Below are positions 1 to 14,299 of a stretch of DNA of 64,000 nucleotides, piece by piece. The notes below the pieces were generated by a model. It made no database searches and was not told the origin of the DNA. It saw only the letters and a list, made by a program, of their open reading frames with translations. The stretch comes from Manihot esculenta. Taxonomy: Eukaryota; Streptophyta; Magnoliopsida; Malpighiales; Euphorbiaceae. The stretch is taken from assembly GCF_001659605.2 (NCBI RefSeq), contig NC_035170.2, forward strand, positions 28,252,020 to 28,316,019, given 5' to 3'. Every line of letters starts with the position of its first letter. Position 1 is the stretch's first letter. Made by a program: the position numbers and the translations under genes.

Positions 1-98
1 CTTCCTTTTTCACCCCTGTATATGTTCTTATACACTTGTATTCATGAATTCTTTTGATATAATAATTAATTTCTGTTATGCTTTTGTATAATTGATAG

Positions 99-1827
99 GG
101 CCAGAAATTTTCTATTCAAGGCCTTTTGGGAAAGGAAATAAATTCTAGTACTTTCATCAATGGATCGTTGGTCATTTTTCGATTGGCACCACAGGTATTT
201 GGCACAAGCTATCTTTATTACTTAGTAATATGAGTATTTGGTTTGGCAATTTTAAGTTCTAGAAGAAAAATAAGAAATCCAAGAGCTTGTTGGGCCCAAA
301 TAATTTCCCCTCCTGAGTTCTATGGGAGCTCATGTTTGAACCCAAATGTGCTGGGATGGTGAAGGAAATGTTTGTCAGGAGATAGTTGAAGTTCAATCTC
401 TCAGCAATAGTTGGGACGTTGAAAAGTAAAGGGGGAGAACTGTGGCAAATGGAGTGTAAAACTTTTAGATTTTTCTCCACTTCAGTGCTCTTCAACTGGC
501 TTATTATTTTCTGTATATACTAGAACTTCCTGAAACTATGTATAAGATTTCTGCATTTCTAGTCTTAATTTATTTTCATTGTTCCAGGATTATCACCGTT
601 TTCATGTACCAGTTTCTGGAACCATTGAGAAGTTTGTAAATATCCCTGGAAATTTATACACAGTACGTGGATTTATGCAACTTAATGAAGCACGTCTGGC
701 TGTTTGTGATTATTTTTTCTGTTATTATAAGAATGCCTCCTTATGCCTGCCTGCTTTGCTTTCTCAGGTTAATCCTATCGCTGTCAATAGCAAGTATTGT
801 AATGTTTTCACAGAGAATAAGCGAGTTGTATCAATCATTTCTACCACAGAATTCGGAAAGGTCTACTGTCACAATCATCTGACTTTCAATACTTCCCATA
901 TGACAATAAATGGATGCCATCATATAACTTTTCTGCTGGTGGAAAAATATGGTCAATGCGTTTCCTTGATTTCTTTTCATCTGGCTTTTGGGGAAGGGAA
1001 GGGAAGGGAAGGGGGATAATAAGTTGAACAATATGATTATGAACAATTTTTTATTTTAGGTTGTTCAAGTTTGTTCAAAATTATCCTTTTGTTGTGACAT
1101 TCAAGTAGTCTTGTTGAGTTATTCTGCTTAGTTTTGAATCCAATCGATAGATAACTGTATCTCATGCTGTGCCTGATTAATGCAAAAGCCAAGCAGCACA
1201 CTTGACATTTACTTGGACAGTAGCTTTAACCTCTGACATGTGTTTAGCTTCTACAATTATCTTACAAGATGCTGCAGTTTTTCAGTTGGCTGACATGGAC
1301 ACAAATCCTCTCTTTGTATTTTTGCTTAAGGTGGCATTTGTTGCAATCGGAGCAACAATGGTTGGCAGCATTACCTTTTCGAAAAAGGAAGGAGACTATG
1401 TCAAGAAAGGAGACGAGGTTAGAATTCATAATCTAAACTCAGAGACTCTTTTTTTTTCACATGAATACAATTCTGGATTTTTAATTGACATTGCATGTGT
1501 ATATTAACAGTTCGGATATTTTTCATTCGGAGGAAGTACAGTGATTTGTGTCTTTGAAAAGGTTAGTGCTAGATGGTACTTTCTCAATATAAAATGCTTC
1601 TTTTGATTATCTAGATAAATGCCATTACTGCACACTTGTCCCAGAAACAGTCTCTATTTGCAATGAGATTTAGAATTTAGACACATTTAGCATCTAAACA
1701 AGGGGACATTGTGCAGGGTGCAATTCAGATTGATGAAGATCTCCTGGCCAACAGTTCCAGGTCACTGGAAACCTTGGTTTCTGTTGGAATGAAATTGGGT
1801 AATTCCCACAAGGTAACAACAGTCTAG
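99..1827 (+). CDS. PSD: phosphatidylserine decarboxylase, type with GGST processing site (3' part of gene)
   Basis: Converts phosphatidylserine to phosphatidylethanolamine. Six coding exons lie in the window: 99-194, 588-662, 768-860, 1331-1417, 1511-1561 and 1717-1827 (TAG stop). All have GT-AG borders and all are multiples of three, giving 170 C-terminal residues. Recognisable blocks are FINGSLVIFRLAPQ-DYHRFHVPVSG, with the conserved His-containing DYHRFH motif, then NPIAVNSKYCNVFTENKR, GATMVGSI and FGYFSFGGSTVICVFEK. In this family the Gly-Ser bond of the GST site is cut autocatalytically to make the pyruvoyl group; GGST, rather than LGST, is typical of the plant endomembrane PSD2/PSD3 class, so a C2/EF-hand N-terminus is expected upstream, outside the window. 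The last exon ends with VSVGMKLGNSHKVTTV. The 5' exons are not visible, so the subtype is inferred. Confidence 0.93.
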
Positions 1828-3195
1828 AAATTGATTCGCCATACTTAGAAATTTTTGCATTAGAAGCTTGAGAGAGCTCAAAGTATTTCACAGCATTGAG
1901 TCTGCCATAGAAGTTCATAATGCCCATCACCCCTTCCATTTCTCTTACAGATTAGTTTAGCTTTACTGTTCAATAGAATCAATTTCATTAGGAACTATGG
2001 AAATTTCTTTCATGCACTGTACTCAATCAATAATCTGTGATTAAATGTGGGACCTATCATGATTTTGGCTTATTTGTTATTTAATAGATTATTAGGAAGT
2101 ATCTCCAAACTTGTGGTGATTGTATTAGCTACTATAAGTTGTTCAACTTTTGAGTAATGTTTGGTAGAAATAAATAAATCAATGATCCATGCTTATGATT
2201 GTGAAAACCTCCAGTCGAGGAGGGTAAAGGTCTTTAAGATGGCTACTATAAGAATGGTATTTTTTTTGTAAAAGAGAGTGAGTAGTCATTTTGAAAAATC
2301 ATAAAATAAAAAAATAAGTCCAATTAACTCCAATTTTATGGAAAAGGAAAAAGAATTGATTAATGTACCAAGATGGATGAAAGTTTAAAGGCATATCGTA
2401 CTAAATAAGAATTATTTCCTCGTACCTAAAAAAAAAAAAAATTTCCAATTTACTCAAATAATGGATTTGTTATAAAGCCAGTTGTTTATTTAATTGCAAT
2501 ACTGCACTAAATGGTGACTAATTTGGATACAGGGGCTAAATGACTCTTCATTTACAAGTAAGGATATACAGAACGCCGTTGCATGATATATATATTTGAA
2601 GATAAGATATTCATTGCGTAAAAGGCTGAGGTATAAGCTAAAGGCCAAGATAAAATAAGACATTAAGTTGGCCATTAAAAAAATAATATAAAATCTATGC
2701 ACAGAAAGGTTTAAAATCTAATCACCCAGCCCAAAAACAAAGGTTTAAGCCTAAAACGTTTATCGCTAGGTCCGCAAACAGCCATCTCGAGTCAAGATCG
2801 ATCAAAGCAAAAGCCCTTCTGATAAATATTGGATCTATCAGAGACAAAAACAAAAACTACCGAAAGTGGTGGGGAAAAATCCACTTTCGAAACAGGGACT
2901 GATCAGCAGAGAAAGAGGCCAAGTGCCTCAAGGAAGAAAGCCAAGGAGGAAGGAACTCTCTCTACTAATTAGAAAGAGAAATTGCGATAATTTGTTGAAA
3001 CTTTTGAGACCATGATTTTCTTGATTGGCAAATAAAGATTCTCTTCTTAATATTGGCTTCACCTACATGCTATATATATGTATATATATATATATATATG
3101 TTTCACCAATATATCATTCAATATCTCTTCTAAGAGTCCACTTTGTAACTGTGCTTATTAATAATAATTTCTCCAAAAATCAGACCTGAAATCTC
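1828..3195. other. intergenic spacer after PSD, with a TA microsatellite
   Basis: No coding region could be supported here. The first few hundred bases are presumably the PSD 3' UTR. The rest is AT-rich spacer with homopolymer runs (for example poly-A near 2428) and a TA dinucleotide tract around 3069-3100. The segment from about 2720 to 3000 has a more balanced composition and could be the remnant of an older insertion, but nothing recognisable remains. Confidence 0.5.
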
Positions 3196-3203
3196 GCCCC
3201 GCC

Positions 3204-4429
3204 TAGGGCTGTGCAATCGGTCGGTTCGGTTCCAAACCGAACCGAACCGATAAAACCGAAAACCGATTTGTTAAAATTTATAAAACCGAATAAACCTATT
3301 ATGAAGGTATAACCGAACCGAATCGAACCGATAAAAATCGGTTCGGTTCGGTTCGGTTCGGTTTAAACCGAAATCTGTATTTTTTTTTTATTTTTTATTT
3401 CTAATTTCAACAAAATAATTTAATAAACGGAAATCTGTCGAAATGGCGGAGTTGCAGCTGCCCCTTTCGTTCCTCACTTTGCTTTTTTTTTTTTTTTTTT
3501 TCCCTCTTTTGTTCCTCACTTTCCCTCTATTTCTAGCTTCCCAAACACCTTCGTTCCTCATAATCTTGTGGCTTAACTGATGATATAAATTAAACATAAT
3601 TCAAGAAACAAAAACTATAATTTCAAAAGATCAACTATTCACCTCTGGACGAATATCAACAGTAAACATGCTGCATAATTGGTTGAGGCAAATGCCTGGA
3701 ATTAATTTCCTTCCCAAATATACATGAACCCATACCAGAAACTCATACCCAACCCAAGACAAACAAATATTAAAAGTAACACAAATTGCCAAAAGCGGTA
3801 GTACCTCTGCTCTCAAGAGATCAGTCCATGGTCGGCGGCGAAACTCAGCAAATCGACGGGAAAGAGGTTGATGGTCGACGGTCGGCGGTCGACGAGAAAA
3901 AGATTGACGATCGACGTGAAAGAGAGAGAGATTAATGGGATTTGATGATTGATTTGTTAGGGATTCGGATTCGACTATGAGAGTGTGGAGAGGCCAGGGG
4001 AACGAATCGGGATTTGGGAGAATAGGGGTTCAGGGGGGGAATCAGGAGATTGGAGGAGAATGTTGGAGAACGCCAGAACGGATGGAGGGTTTCTTGGAGG
4101 AGAATGTTGGAGAACGCCAGAACGGGATGGAGGGTTTCTTGGAGGAGAATGAGGGTTTCTGCGAAAGGGATGGACTTTATTACATTCTGGGTTGGGGTGC
4201 TGGGTTGGGTACGATAAGCCAGGCTCAGGGGACGGCTCGGGCATCAACTAAATCGGTTTTTCGGTTTGATCGGTTATTTAACATGTTTAAACCGAACCGA
4301 ACCGAAAACCGAATAATTTTAAATATACTAACCGAACCAAACCGATCAATCCGATTAACCGAACCGAAAAACCGAAATTAATCGGTTCGGTTCGGTTTTT
4401 CGGTTTAAACCGAAAAATGCTCTCCCCTA
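3204..4429. mobile_element. hAT-type non-autonomous element with CGGTTCGGTT-repeat ends, copy 1 (1,226 bp)
   Basis: The element is bounded by the 8-bp direct repeat GCCCCGCC at 3196-3203 and 4430-4437, the target-site duplication length expected of hAT transposons. Its termini are imperfect inverted repeats: TAGGGCTGTGCA on the left and, read inward from the right, TAGGGGAGAGCA. Just inside both ends the sequence consists of reiterated CGGTTCGGTT / AACCGAACCG blocks. The centre (about 3830-4250) is unusually GC-rich, with GTCGACG-type repeats and a tandem repeat. No transposase reading frame is visible, so it would need an enzyme supplied in trans. The two related copies in this window (9503 and 62389) support the boundaries. 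Confidence 0.87.
4054..4152. repeat. tandem repeat, unit about 44 bp, inside hAT copy 1
   Basis: A unit beginning AGGAGAATGTTGGAGAACGC starts at 4054 and again at 4098, and a truncated third unit starts at 4143. The second unit differs by a one-base insertion in a G run. The repeat lies in the GC-rich central cargo and creates apparent open frames on both strands (3977-4381 plus, 3975-4247 minus) that I do not regard as genes. Confidence 0.85.
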
Positions 4430-4437
4430 GCCCCGCC

Positions 4438-4955
4438 CATGGTCATTTACTTCAAACAGAAATGAACTTCCGAATTAACTTAGTGCGAGATATGCTCGAA
4501 TCGTGGAGTGGGCTCGGACAATTCCTTAGTTGCAACCTGCAATATCTCCAGCATTCCAATTAAGTTGGAAGGGAAATCAGTTGTTTAATTAACTGGTCGA
4601 CTGATCACTGGTGATGGAACTACAATGATCAAGCTAAAAATTAAACATTAATGGTAAAACTTTGAAATTAAGTGCTTGATCCAAGAACATCAAGAGAAGA
4701 AAAAAAATAATCGGCAGCACTAAATCTTAGTGGTGTTAAAATTGAGAATAAGTGCACCAGCTTGAACACCCAAAGTTATAACTATTAAGGGTTTGCCACT
4801 AGGTGCTTGGTTCCCTATATTCCTTGAAACAATTTGTTGCCAATCTCCATAGGACAAAAATGTCTGAAACTGCAGTCATCCTTAAACCAGGCAGAAACAA
4901 TTCCTTATACACATCACCAGGAAGAGGCCCAAAACCTAGCCAACTATCTGCTGTC
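4438..4955 (-). other. 3' flank / 3' UTR of the stromal Hsp70 gene
   Basis: This is the interval between the target-site duplication of hAT copy 1 and the Hsp70 stop codon. It contains no coding region and presumably holds the Hsp70 3' UTR and polyadenylation region on the minus strand, followed by spacer. The exact cleavage site cannot be placed from sequence alone. Confidence 0.5.
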
Positions 4956-8441
<3,486 letters not shown>

Positions 8442-8728
8442 TTTCTAGGGTGTTTTACGGAATTAGATTGGGAAAAAAAAAATCAACCGCTAGAAATGAG
8501 AATCACAGTAATTGAATGAACTTGTTCAAAATCTCAACACCAAACGAGACAGAATCAGAATAAAAACCCTAATTCTACCCCCTTGAACTTCTGGTTATAC
8601 AGAAGCTGCAGCTCTCACTAGATAAGAGCAGCGGAGAAGGGTTTTGGGCCTATAGAGGAACTGCGAAAGAAGAACAAGAGAGGGAGATATAGAAGCACAG
8701 TGGGAGATAGTTAAGGGTTAGGTGGCGA

Positions 8729-8766
8729 CACGTGGAAGAATCTAGAACCATCTACGGCAGCACGTG
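8729..8766. promoter_or_regulatory. two G-boxes flanking a heat-shock-element-like site upstream of Hsp70
   Basis: About 290-325 bp upstream of the Hsp70 start there are two CACGTG palindromes (8729-8734 and 8761-8766). Between them, 8735-8747 reads GAAGAATCTAGAA, which matches the alternating GAA-nn-TTC-nn-GAA heat shock element except that the middle TTC is ATC. G-boxes are bound by bZIP and bHLH factors and heat shock elements by HSFs. Function here is inferred from position and pattern only. Confidence 0.55.
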
Positions 8767-9494
8767 GGCAGCAATCTTGACCGTAAGATCTGGAGTTCTG
8801 GCTGCCCGGATGAAAAGATCGAGGTTGTGGCTTTGTGGGTTGTTTGTTAGGGTTAGATTTATTTAATAAATAAATGTTTGAAAATGTAAAAAAGAAATCA
8901 CGTGATTTTGTATATTCATATTTAAAAAAATTGTTTCATTTTCTGATAAAAAAAGTAAATTTTATTTTCGGATGTAGGCGTAATAGAATAATTTAAAATT
9001 AATATTATAATAAAAATAAATTACCATAAATATTATAATTATTGAATATTAAAATAAATAACTCGATATTTTTAAGTAAAATTAAAAATTTTATTTTCAT
9101 AAATAAAATAAATATTCATTAAAAATATTTTATTTTTCATTAAATTTATTCGTTATAATTAAATTAATAAAAAATAATTAAAATAAAATTTTATTACATC
9201 ATAATTAAATTAATAATAGTAATTATGATGAAAATAATAAATTTATAAATAAGTATTTTGAATCATTTAACAAAATAACTTTTCAATATGATCCATGATA
9301 TTGACAAATATCTACTTTGATATTGATTGATCAATTATGAATAATAGGCAATTTAGATAATTTGTTACAAGGACATGCTATGATTTAATTTGGACGCAAG
9401 TTATAATCCTACTTGTTTTATAATAATTTTAAAATTAAAGTATTTATTTATCGCAATTTAAAATTTAAAAGGCTCATTTGTCTTTCAAACATCA
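8767..9494. other. AT-rich intergenic spacer upstream of Hsp70
   Basis: After about 8850 this stretch is extremely AT-rich (long runs of A/T with TAAT and AAAT words) and contains no coding region. Nothing specific is recognised. Confidence 0.6.
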
Positions 9495-9502
9495 CTTAAT
9501 TT

Positions 9503-10038
9503 TACGACCGTGCAATCGGTCGGTTCGGTTTCAAATCGAACTGAACCGAATAAACTGAAAATCGAATTGTAAAAATATTAAAAATTAAAAAAATTAATTA
9601 TAAAAATATAACCGAATCAAATCGAATCTATAAAAATCGGTTTGATTCAGTTCGATTCGATTCAAATCGAAATTTGTAATTTTTTTTAAATTTTCTGCTT
9701 TTAATTTCAGTAGAATAATTTAATAAATATTTCACATAAATTTACCAATATATATTGTTTGAATACATAATTATAGTATTTAAAAATTCATAAAAATCTA
9801 TGTAAAATTTAAAAATACATATAAAATTAATAAAAATACATATAAAATTAATAAAAGTATATATAAAATAGATTTTTTGATTTTTCAATTATTTAACACG
9901 TTTAAAATCGAACCGAATAAAAAACTGAATAAGTTGAAAAATATTAATCGAACCGAAAATTTCGATTAACTGAACCATTAAACCAAAATTGATCAGTTCG
10001 ATTTGATTTTTCGATTCAAACCGATTTATGCACCCCTA
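9503..10038. mobile_element. hAT-type non-autonomous element with CGGTTCGGTT-repeat ends, copy 2 (536 bp)
   Basis: Flanked by the 8-bp direct repeat CTTAATTT at 9495-9502 and 10039-10046. The termini are TACGACCGTGCA on the left and TAGGGGTGCATA read inward from the right, related to those of copy 1. The left end shares the string GTGCAATCGGTCGGTTCGGT with copy 1. The internal part is AT-rich and lacks the GC-rich cargo. Many CGG to TGA/CAA-like changes in the repeat blocks suggest decay of methylated cytosines. Confidence 0.84.
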
Positions 10039-10046
10039 CTTAATTT

Positions 10047-13020
10047 ATTAGTTCATGTTTTAAAGATTAAAAAAAGTTATTTTTGCCTGTGTGATTATGT
10101 ATGGATGTAGAGACTAAGCAAGGCTCCCAACGTATAAATTATATGTCTATAAATGCTTTGTTTCAAGTTAATATGAAGTAATATATACTTATACATTTCA
10201 GAGTTTTGTTTGATTTAAAATTAATAAATTCTATTGTATTCAATTGAAAATATATATTTTATCAAATTTTAATTAAATAAATTATTTTTGGTGCACTGAT
10301 AAAATAAAATGTGAAATTTTCAAGAGGTTTTTTTTTTCTTTGAAGGTCATAAGCCTAAGGATAGAAAATTAGTGAGCTCACTAACAAATCTAAAAAAAGG
10401 CTAAGGTATGTATATAGAAACCCAAGTCGAATAATAAAAATTTTAAGTTGCTAACTTGCTATAAGGTGGTTTTTGTAAAGTTTCATCACTGTCTCTCATA
10501 GCTTTAAAAAATGGCCGTTATTTAATATAACTGTCGTTATATAATGAATTTTTAGGGATAGTTACTAGTTATACAACGGTACGTAACGACTATTATTTAC
10601 AGTAAAATCAGTTAATAACCATTACCAATAGCTGAAATTTTGTTATACCTTTCTCTTCTGCCCCTGTTCTCATTTTTGTCAATTTTCACAATTTTCAGCC
10701 GTTGCAATGATAATATTTTTTAAGTTTACTCTTTTCTTTTTCTTTTAAATTTCAATATTTATTGTATACTTCACATACAAGTTTAGATCAATCATAAATT
10801 ATTGCATTTTCAAGCTTATTTCTTTTAAAAAATAGTTAAATTTTTTATATTTTAGTTTTTAGTTACTACTTTTAAAAAAAAAAATTGTGAACTAAAATAT
10901 TAGTTTGGAGTTAAAATTGTATTTTAAGCTATTAATTTACTCGAACTATAAAAAATGTATTGGTTTTTCTTATTTTAAACTATATAATGCTTAATTTAAA
11001 TTAAATAGTCTATATTTAATGTATTTATATTTATTATGCATTTCTATACATTACTTTAAATTAAATCTAATCAATATTATTTCATTTTATAAACTTTAAA
11101 ATTGATTTGAAAAATTTGTATATTGCCAAGCCATTAACATTACAAACTTATTTCCATTATTCGTGAATGTGGCTGTAACGGTGATTTAAAACCATGTTGC
11201 CTATTGATGATCGCTGAACTTTTTATATTTGGAGATAAGGTCAGGCCCTAAAGAAGAAGGCATGCCCACAACACATCGGGCTTTTTTTAGGCAGATCGAT
11301 CTAGTATCGCAAGCCCCGATCCAGACGCACGAACAGAAAGGGCCTATCATAAGCTCGGGTCCGACAGGAAGTAAACTAGCCCGGTGATATAACATGAAGG
11401 AGAATAGTTAGCCTAATCACTTCACAGCCCTGACTGCATGCGCATTGAAGAAATTAAATGGCCGTATAGCGTGGAGTGGAGCACTATAGCTCCGTATGTA
11501 CAGAGCTGAGTAATAGGGACGGGTTACACTGTAGTTTAGAGACAGTTATATATCTCCTGACTAAGCTAAGCTAATTCAATCAAAGCTTACCTAACTATTG
11601 TAAATCTTATTTTCTCTGAATCTCAGAACATCACCTATCAAAAAGTTTGAGCCATGAAAAAAGATGTGGAGGGAGCTCATTGGCCATTTGAGTGCCTTAG
11701 AATTTATCGTCCGTGATAAAAGAAAATAATACAATGATTTATGAGACCTTGTCATTAAAAAAAAATGCAACACTTTCACAATTGAAAAATAAAAAGTACA
11801 AAGTGTAGCATGCAGATAAAGAGAGGAGAAAAATTTTGAGAAAAAGGATCTCCTAGTGTTTCTAGAGCTTCATTTCTCAAGCATACAACAACCTTATAAA
11901 GTTGAACAAGAAATCTACGAGGATATTTGCATGCAAAAAATAAGGACAAACACACAAAAAAAATAACACAATCCAACTAGATTTAAGAAAATCCCTTACA
12001 TTGAAGCACCAATTCAAAGAAAAGAAGCAAAACCAAACCCTTTATTTATCTACAAATCCTATCAAGAGGTTGGATGAATCTACCTCAGAGTAGAAAAGAA
12101 ATCAATCATTCTTAGTTTAAATGGAGCAGAAAATGACCACACTAAAATGGCAGAAGAAGGCAGAGGAAGATGCAGACTCTAAAACTAAACCGAGTAGAGA
12201 GATTTTCTCTAGTATTTTTTTTTCAAGAAGTTAGTTTAATAGGAAATGTAGAAGGATGATAATGTAGAGGGATGATACAATTTAAGGCTTAAAATGTAAT
12301 TTAGGTATAAACTTCATGGGAATTAATTTTGATTCTTATTAAAAAAAAAGAATTAATTTTGATTCTTTAAAAAAAGTTGAAAAAAAAAATGTATGGGTGT
12401 GCTTGACAAGCCCGTGGTCAGAGTCAGAGAGGCACATCAAAATCACGTTCAATGAGAGAATTAAATAATAATTGATCCATTAACCTGCCGTAGCCGTCAC
12501 CTTAAAATATTCAGGTAATATTATGAATACATTTAATATTCCACATAATTCAAGAATTTCCACTTCTTAAATTATTACAATTTCTTTTCCACGTTTAGCA
12601 TCAAGTTTTTAAAGTATTAAGTTTATCCTAAAACAACATTAAGTTTAAATTTGATTAAAATATTAAAAGTATTTTTTTAAAATATATTATTTTTTTATTA
12701 AATCAAAAAAAATATATTTTATTAAAACTATTTTTGTATGAAACAAATGGATTCTTAGTTAAAAAAGTAAAGTAAAAAGTCAAAAGGACCAGAATTACCG
12801 GAAGAAAGCTAGCTAACTCTACTGTGATGGAAGGGTAATACAGTTTGGACACAGGCAGTGAGGTTAGCTCTTACCCGCGTTGAAAAAGAAGTACTTCAAT
12901 ATTTACTGCTCCTAATCTATCCGTCTGTTTAAGGGAGTTGAGTCACCGTCGCTCACATGTCAATAGAGAGCTCATGCCTTTTCTGGTCAAACTAAAATAT
13001 TACTTCTTTCTCTTTACTAA
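10047..13020. other. gene-poor spacer
   Basis: No gene could be supported. Most of it is AT-rich. The interval 11230-11540 is markedly more GC-rich than its surroundings and is listed separately. Short minus-strand open frames at 11201-11395, 11591-11779 and 11776-11976 have no recognisable protein character. Between about 11990 and 12230 composition is less biased, but nothing is identifiable. Confidence 0.5.
11225..11545. mobile_element. possible LTR-derived relic
   Basis: A GC-richer island in AT-rich spacer with words such as GGTCAGGCCCTAAAG, CCCCGATCCAGACGCAC and CTCGGGTCCGACAGG. Its composition resembles plant Ty3/gypsy LTRs. No termini, target-site duplication or coding remnant could be found, so this is a low-confidence guess based on composition. 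Confidence 0.22.
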
Positions 13021-14299
13021 AATTCTCTTTCTTCCTACACAAATTTCGCTCTTCTTTGCCTGCGAGCTTAGGGTTTCTTCTTCTCCTTCTCCTTAACCTC
13101 TCTTCATTTTCTCTAAATTCTCTGCAGAATCCACTGAGAATGTTTAGCAAACTCTGAGAAATCTTGCGGTTTGTAGAGGAATTTTTTTGATAAGAAAGGT
13201 GATAGGCAGCTCTGTTTTTGCGTTAATTTTAGTTTATTTAGAGCTCGATCTTCGTTCAGTATCTGAAGATTTGAAGAAACTGATTGGAGCGAAGTTTTCT
13301 CTTCTCTGCAGGAGCAATGTGTGGAATTTGATTCAATTTGAGCTTGTATGTGCATGTATTGGTTCCTTGTGGAAAAGCTTAGATCTGTTAAGTCAATATA
13401 TGCGTGGAATTTGATTAATTTTAGTTGAAAACGTTTGCTTTAGTGTGCAATATAATTTGGATCAGTTTGATGTTGAAATTTTCCTGTAATTTGGCTTAAT
13501 TTGAGCAGAATATGTGTCTTTGGACTCATATATGATTTTTTTGTTCTGCTCTTATTTATTTTAGCTATTTCTAGCTAAGCAAGTGCATGAAGTTAGTGTT
13601 TGTCTAGCTATTTTTGTGAGAATAAAACTTTTATCTACTTCTTTTGTGCATCAGAAATGCATGTTTTCGGGTTTATTGAACTAAACATGCACATCACGTA
13701 TTATTATGAGGTTTTGGATTTGCTCTTTGCCTAAAAGTAATTGAATTTTAGCTAAACTAACTGAAGTCTGTTGTTTGAGCTACATGGTGAGCTTCTACTA
13801 GATTTCTTAAGTCATGAATTTTTGTTACTTTGAGTTCTGAACGTGTATACTTGGGAGATTTTTTGAAATTTCCTTAATTGAGCTTAATGTCGGTATGATA
13901 TATTATATTTTGCTCTACTTTTAAATATTTATTTATGATCAGAAAACGTGTGATGTTTTTGGTTGTATACTTGAAGCTAAAAGTGTGAGAGCATAGCTTT
14001 ATGTATTCATTTTCCACTGAAAATGCATGTCTTGTGTTGATTGAATCTAAAAATGAACATGCTCTATGAAATATGATGTCAAATTTGGTTTTTGACTAAG
14101 AATATCTGAATTTTAGTTAGAATATGTGTATTTTAAACCACAATTAGGGCCTTGATTTGGTATCTTCAAACTCTTGAATTGTATTTAATTTGAGCTACAC
14201 ATGTGCATTTGGAACTTTGCAGATTTGTTTAATTTGGTTTAGCTAGAGGCCCAGGCTTTTGGTTGTGCATTTTGGTGAAGTGTCGTAATGTGCTGAACA
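13021..14299 (+). promoter_or_regulatory. 5' leader region of the MACPF gene, with a probable leader intron
   Basis: The pyrimidine-rich block at about 13015-13115 (repeated CTTCT and TTCTTC words) is typical of a plant 5' UTR. The 1.1 kb that follows is T-rich with many stops, as in a plant intron, and acceptor-like TTTGCAG occurs at about 14216-14222, roughly 80 bp before the start codon. I infer a non-coding first exon plus a leader intron. The exact donor was not determined. Confidence 0.45.

Noticed and set aside
579..1046. Open frames of 146 and 71 codons on both strands
   Set aside because: The plus frame runs through two PSD exons and an unspliced intron; the minus frame is its shadow. 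The splice sites at 662/768 and 860 explain the region.
3975..4381. Long overlapping open frames on both strands
   Set aside because: They are produced by the GC-rich tandem repeat inside hAT copy 1 and run into the AACCG repeats; there is no protein-like composition or motif.
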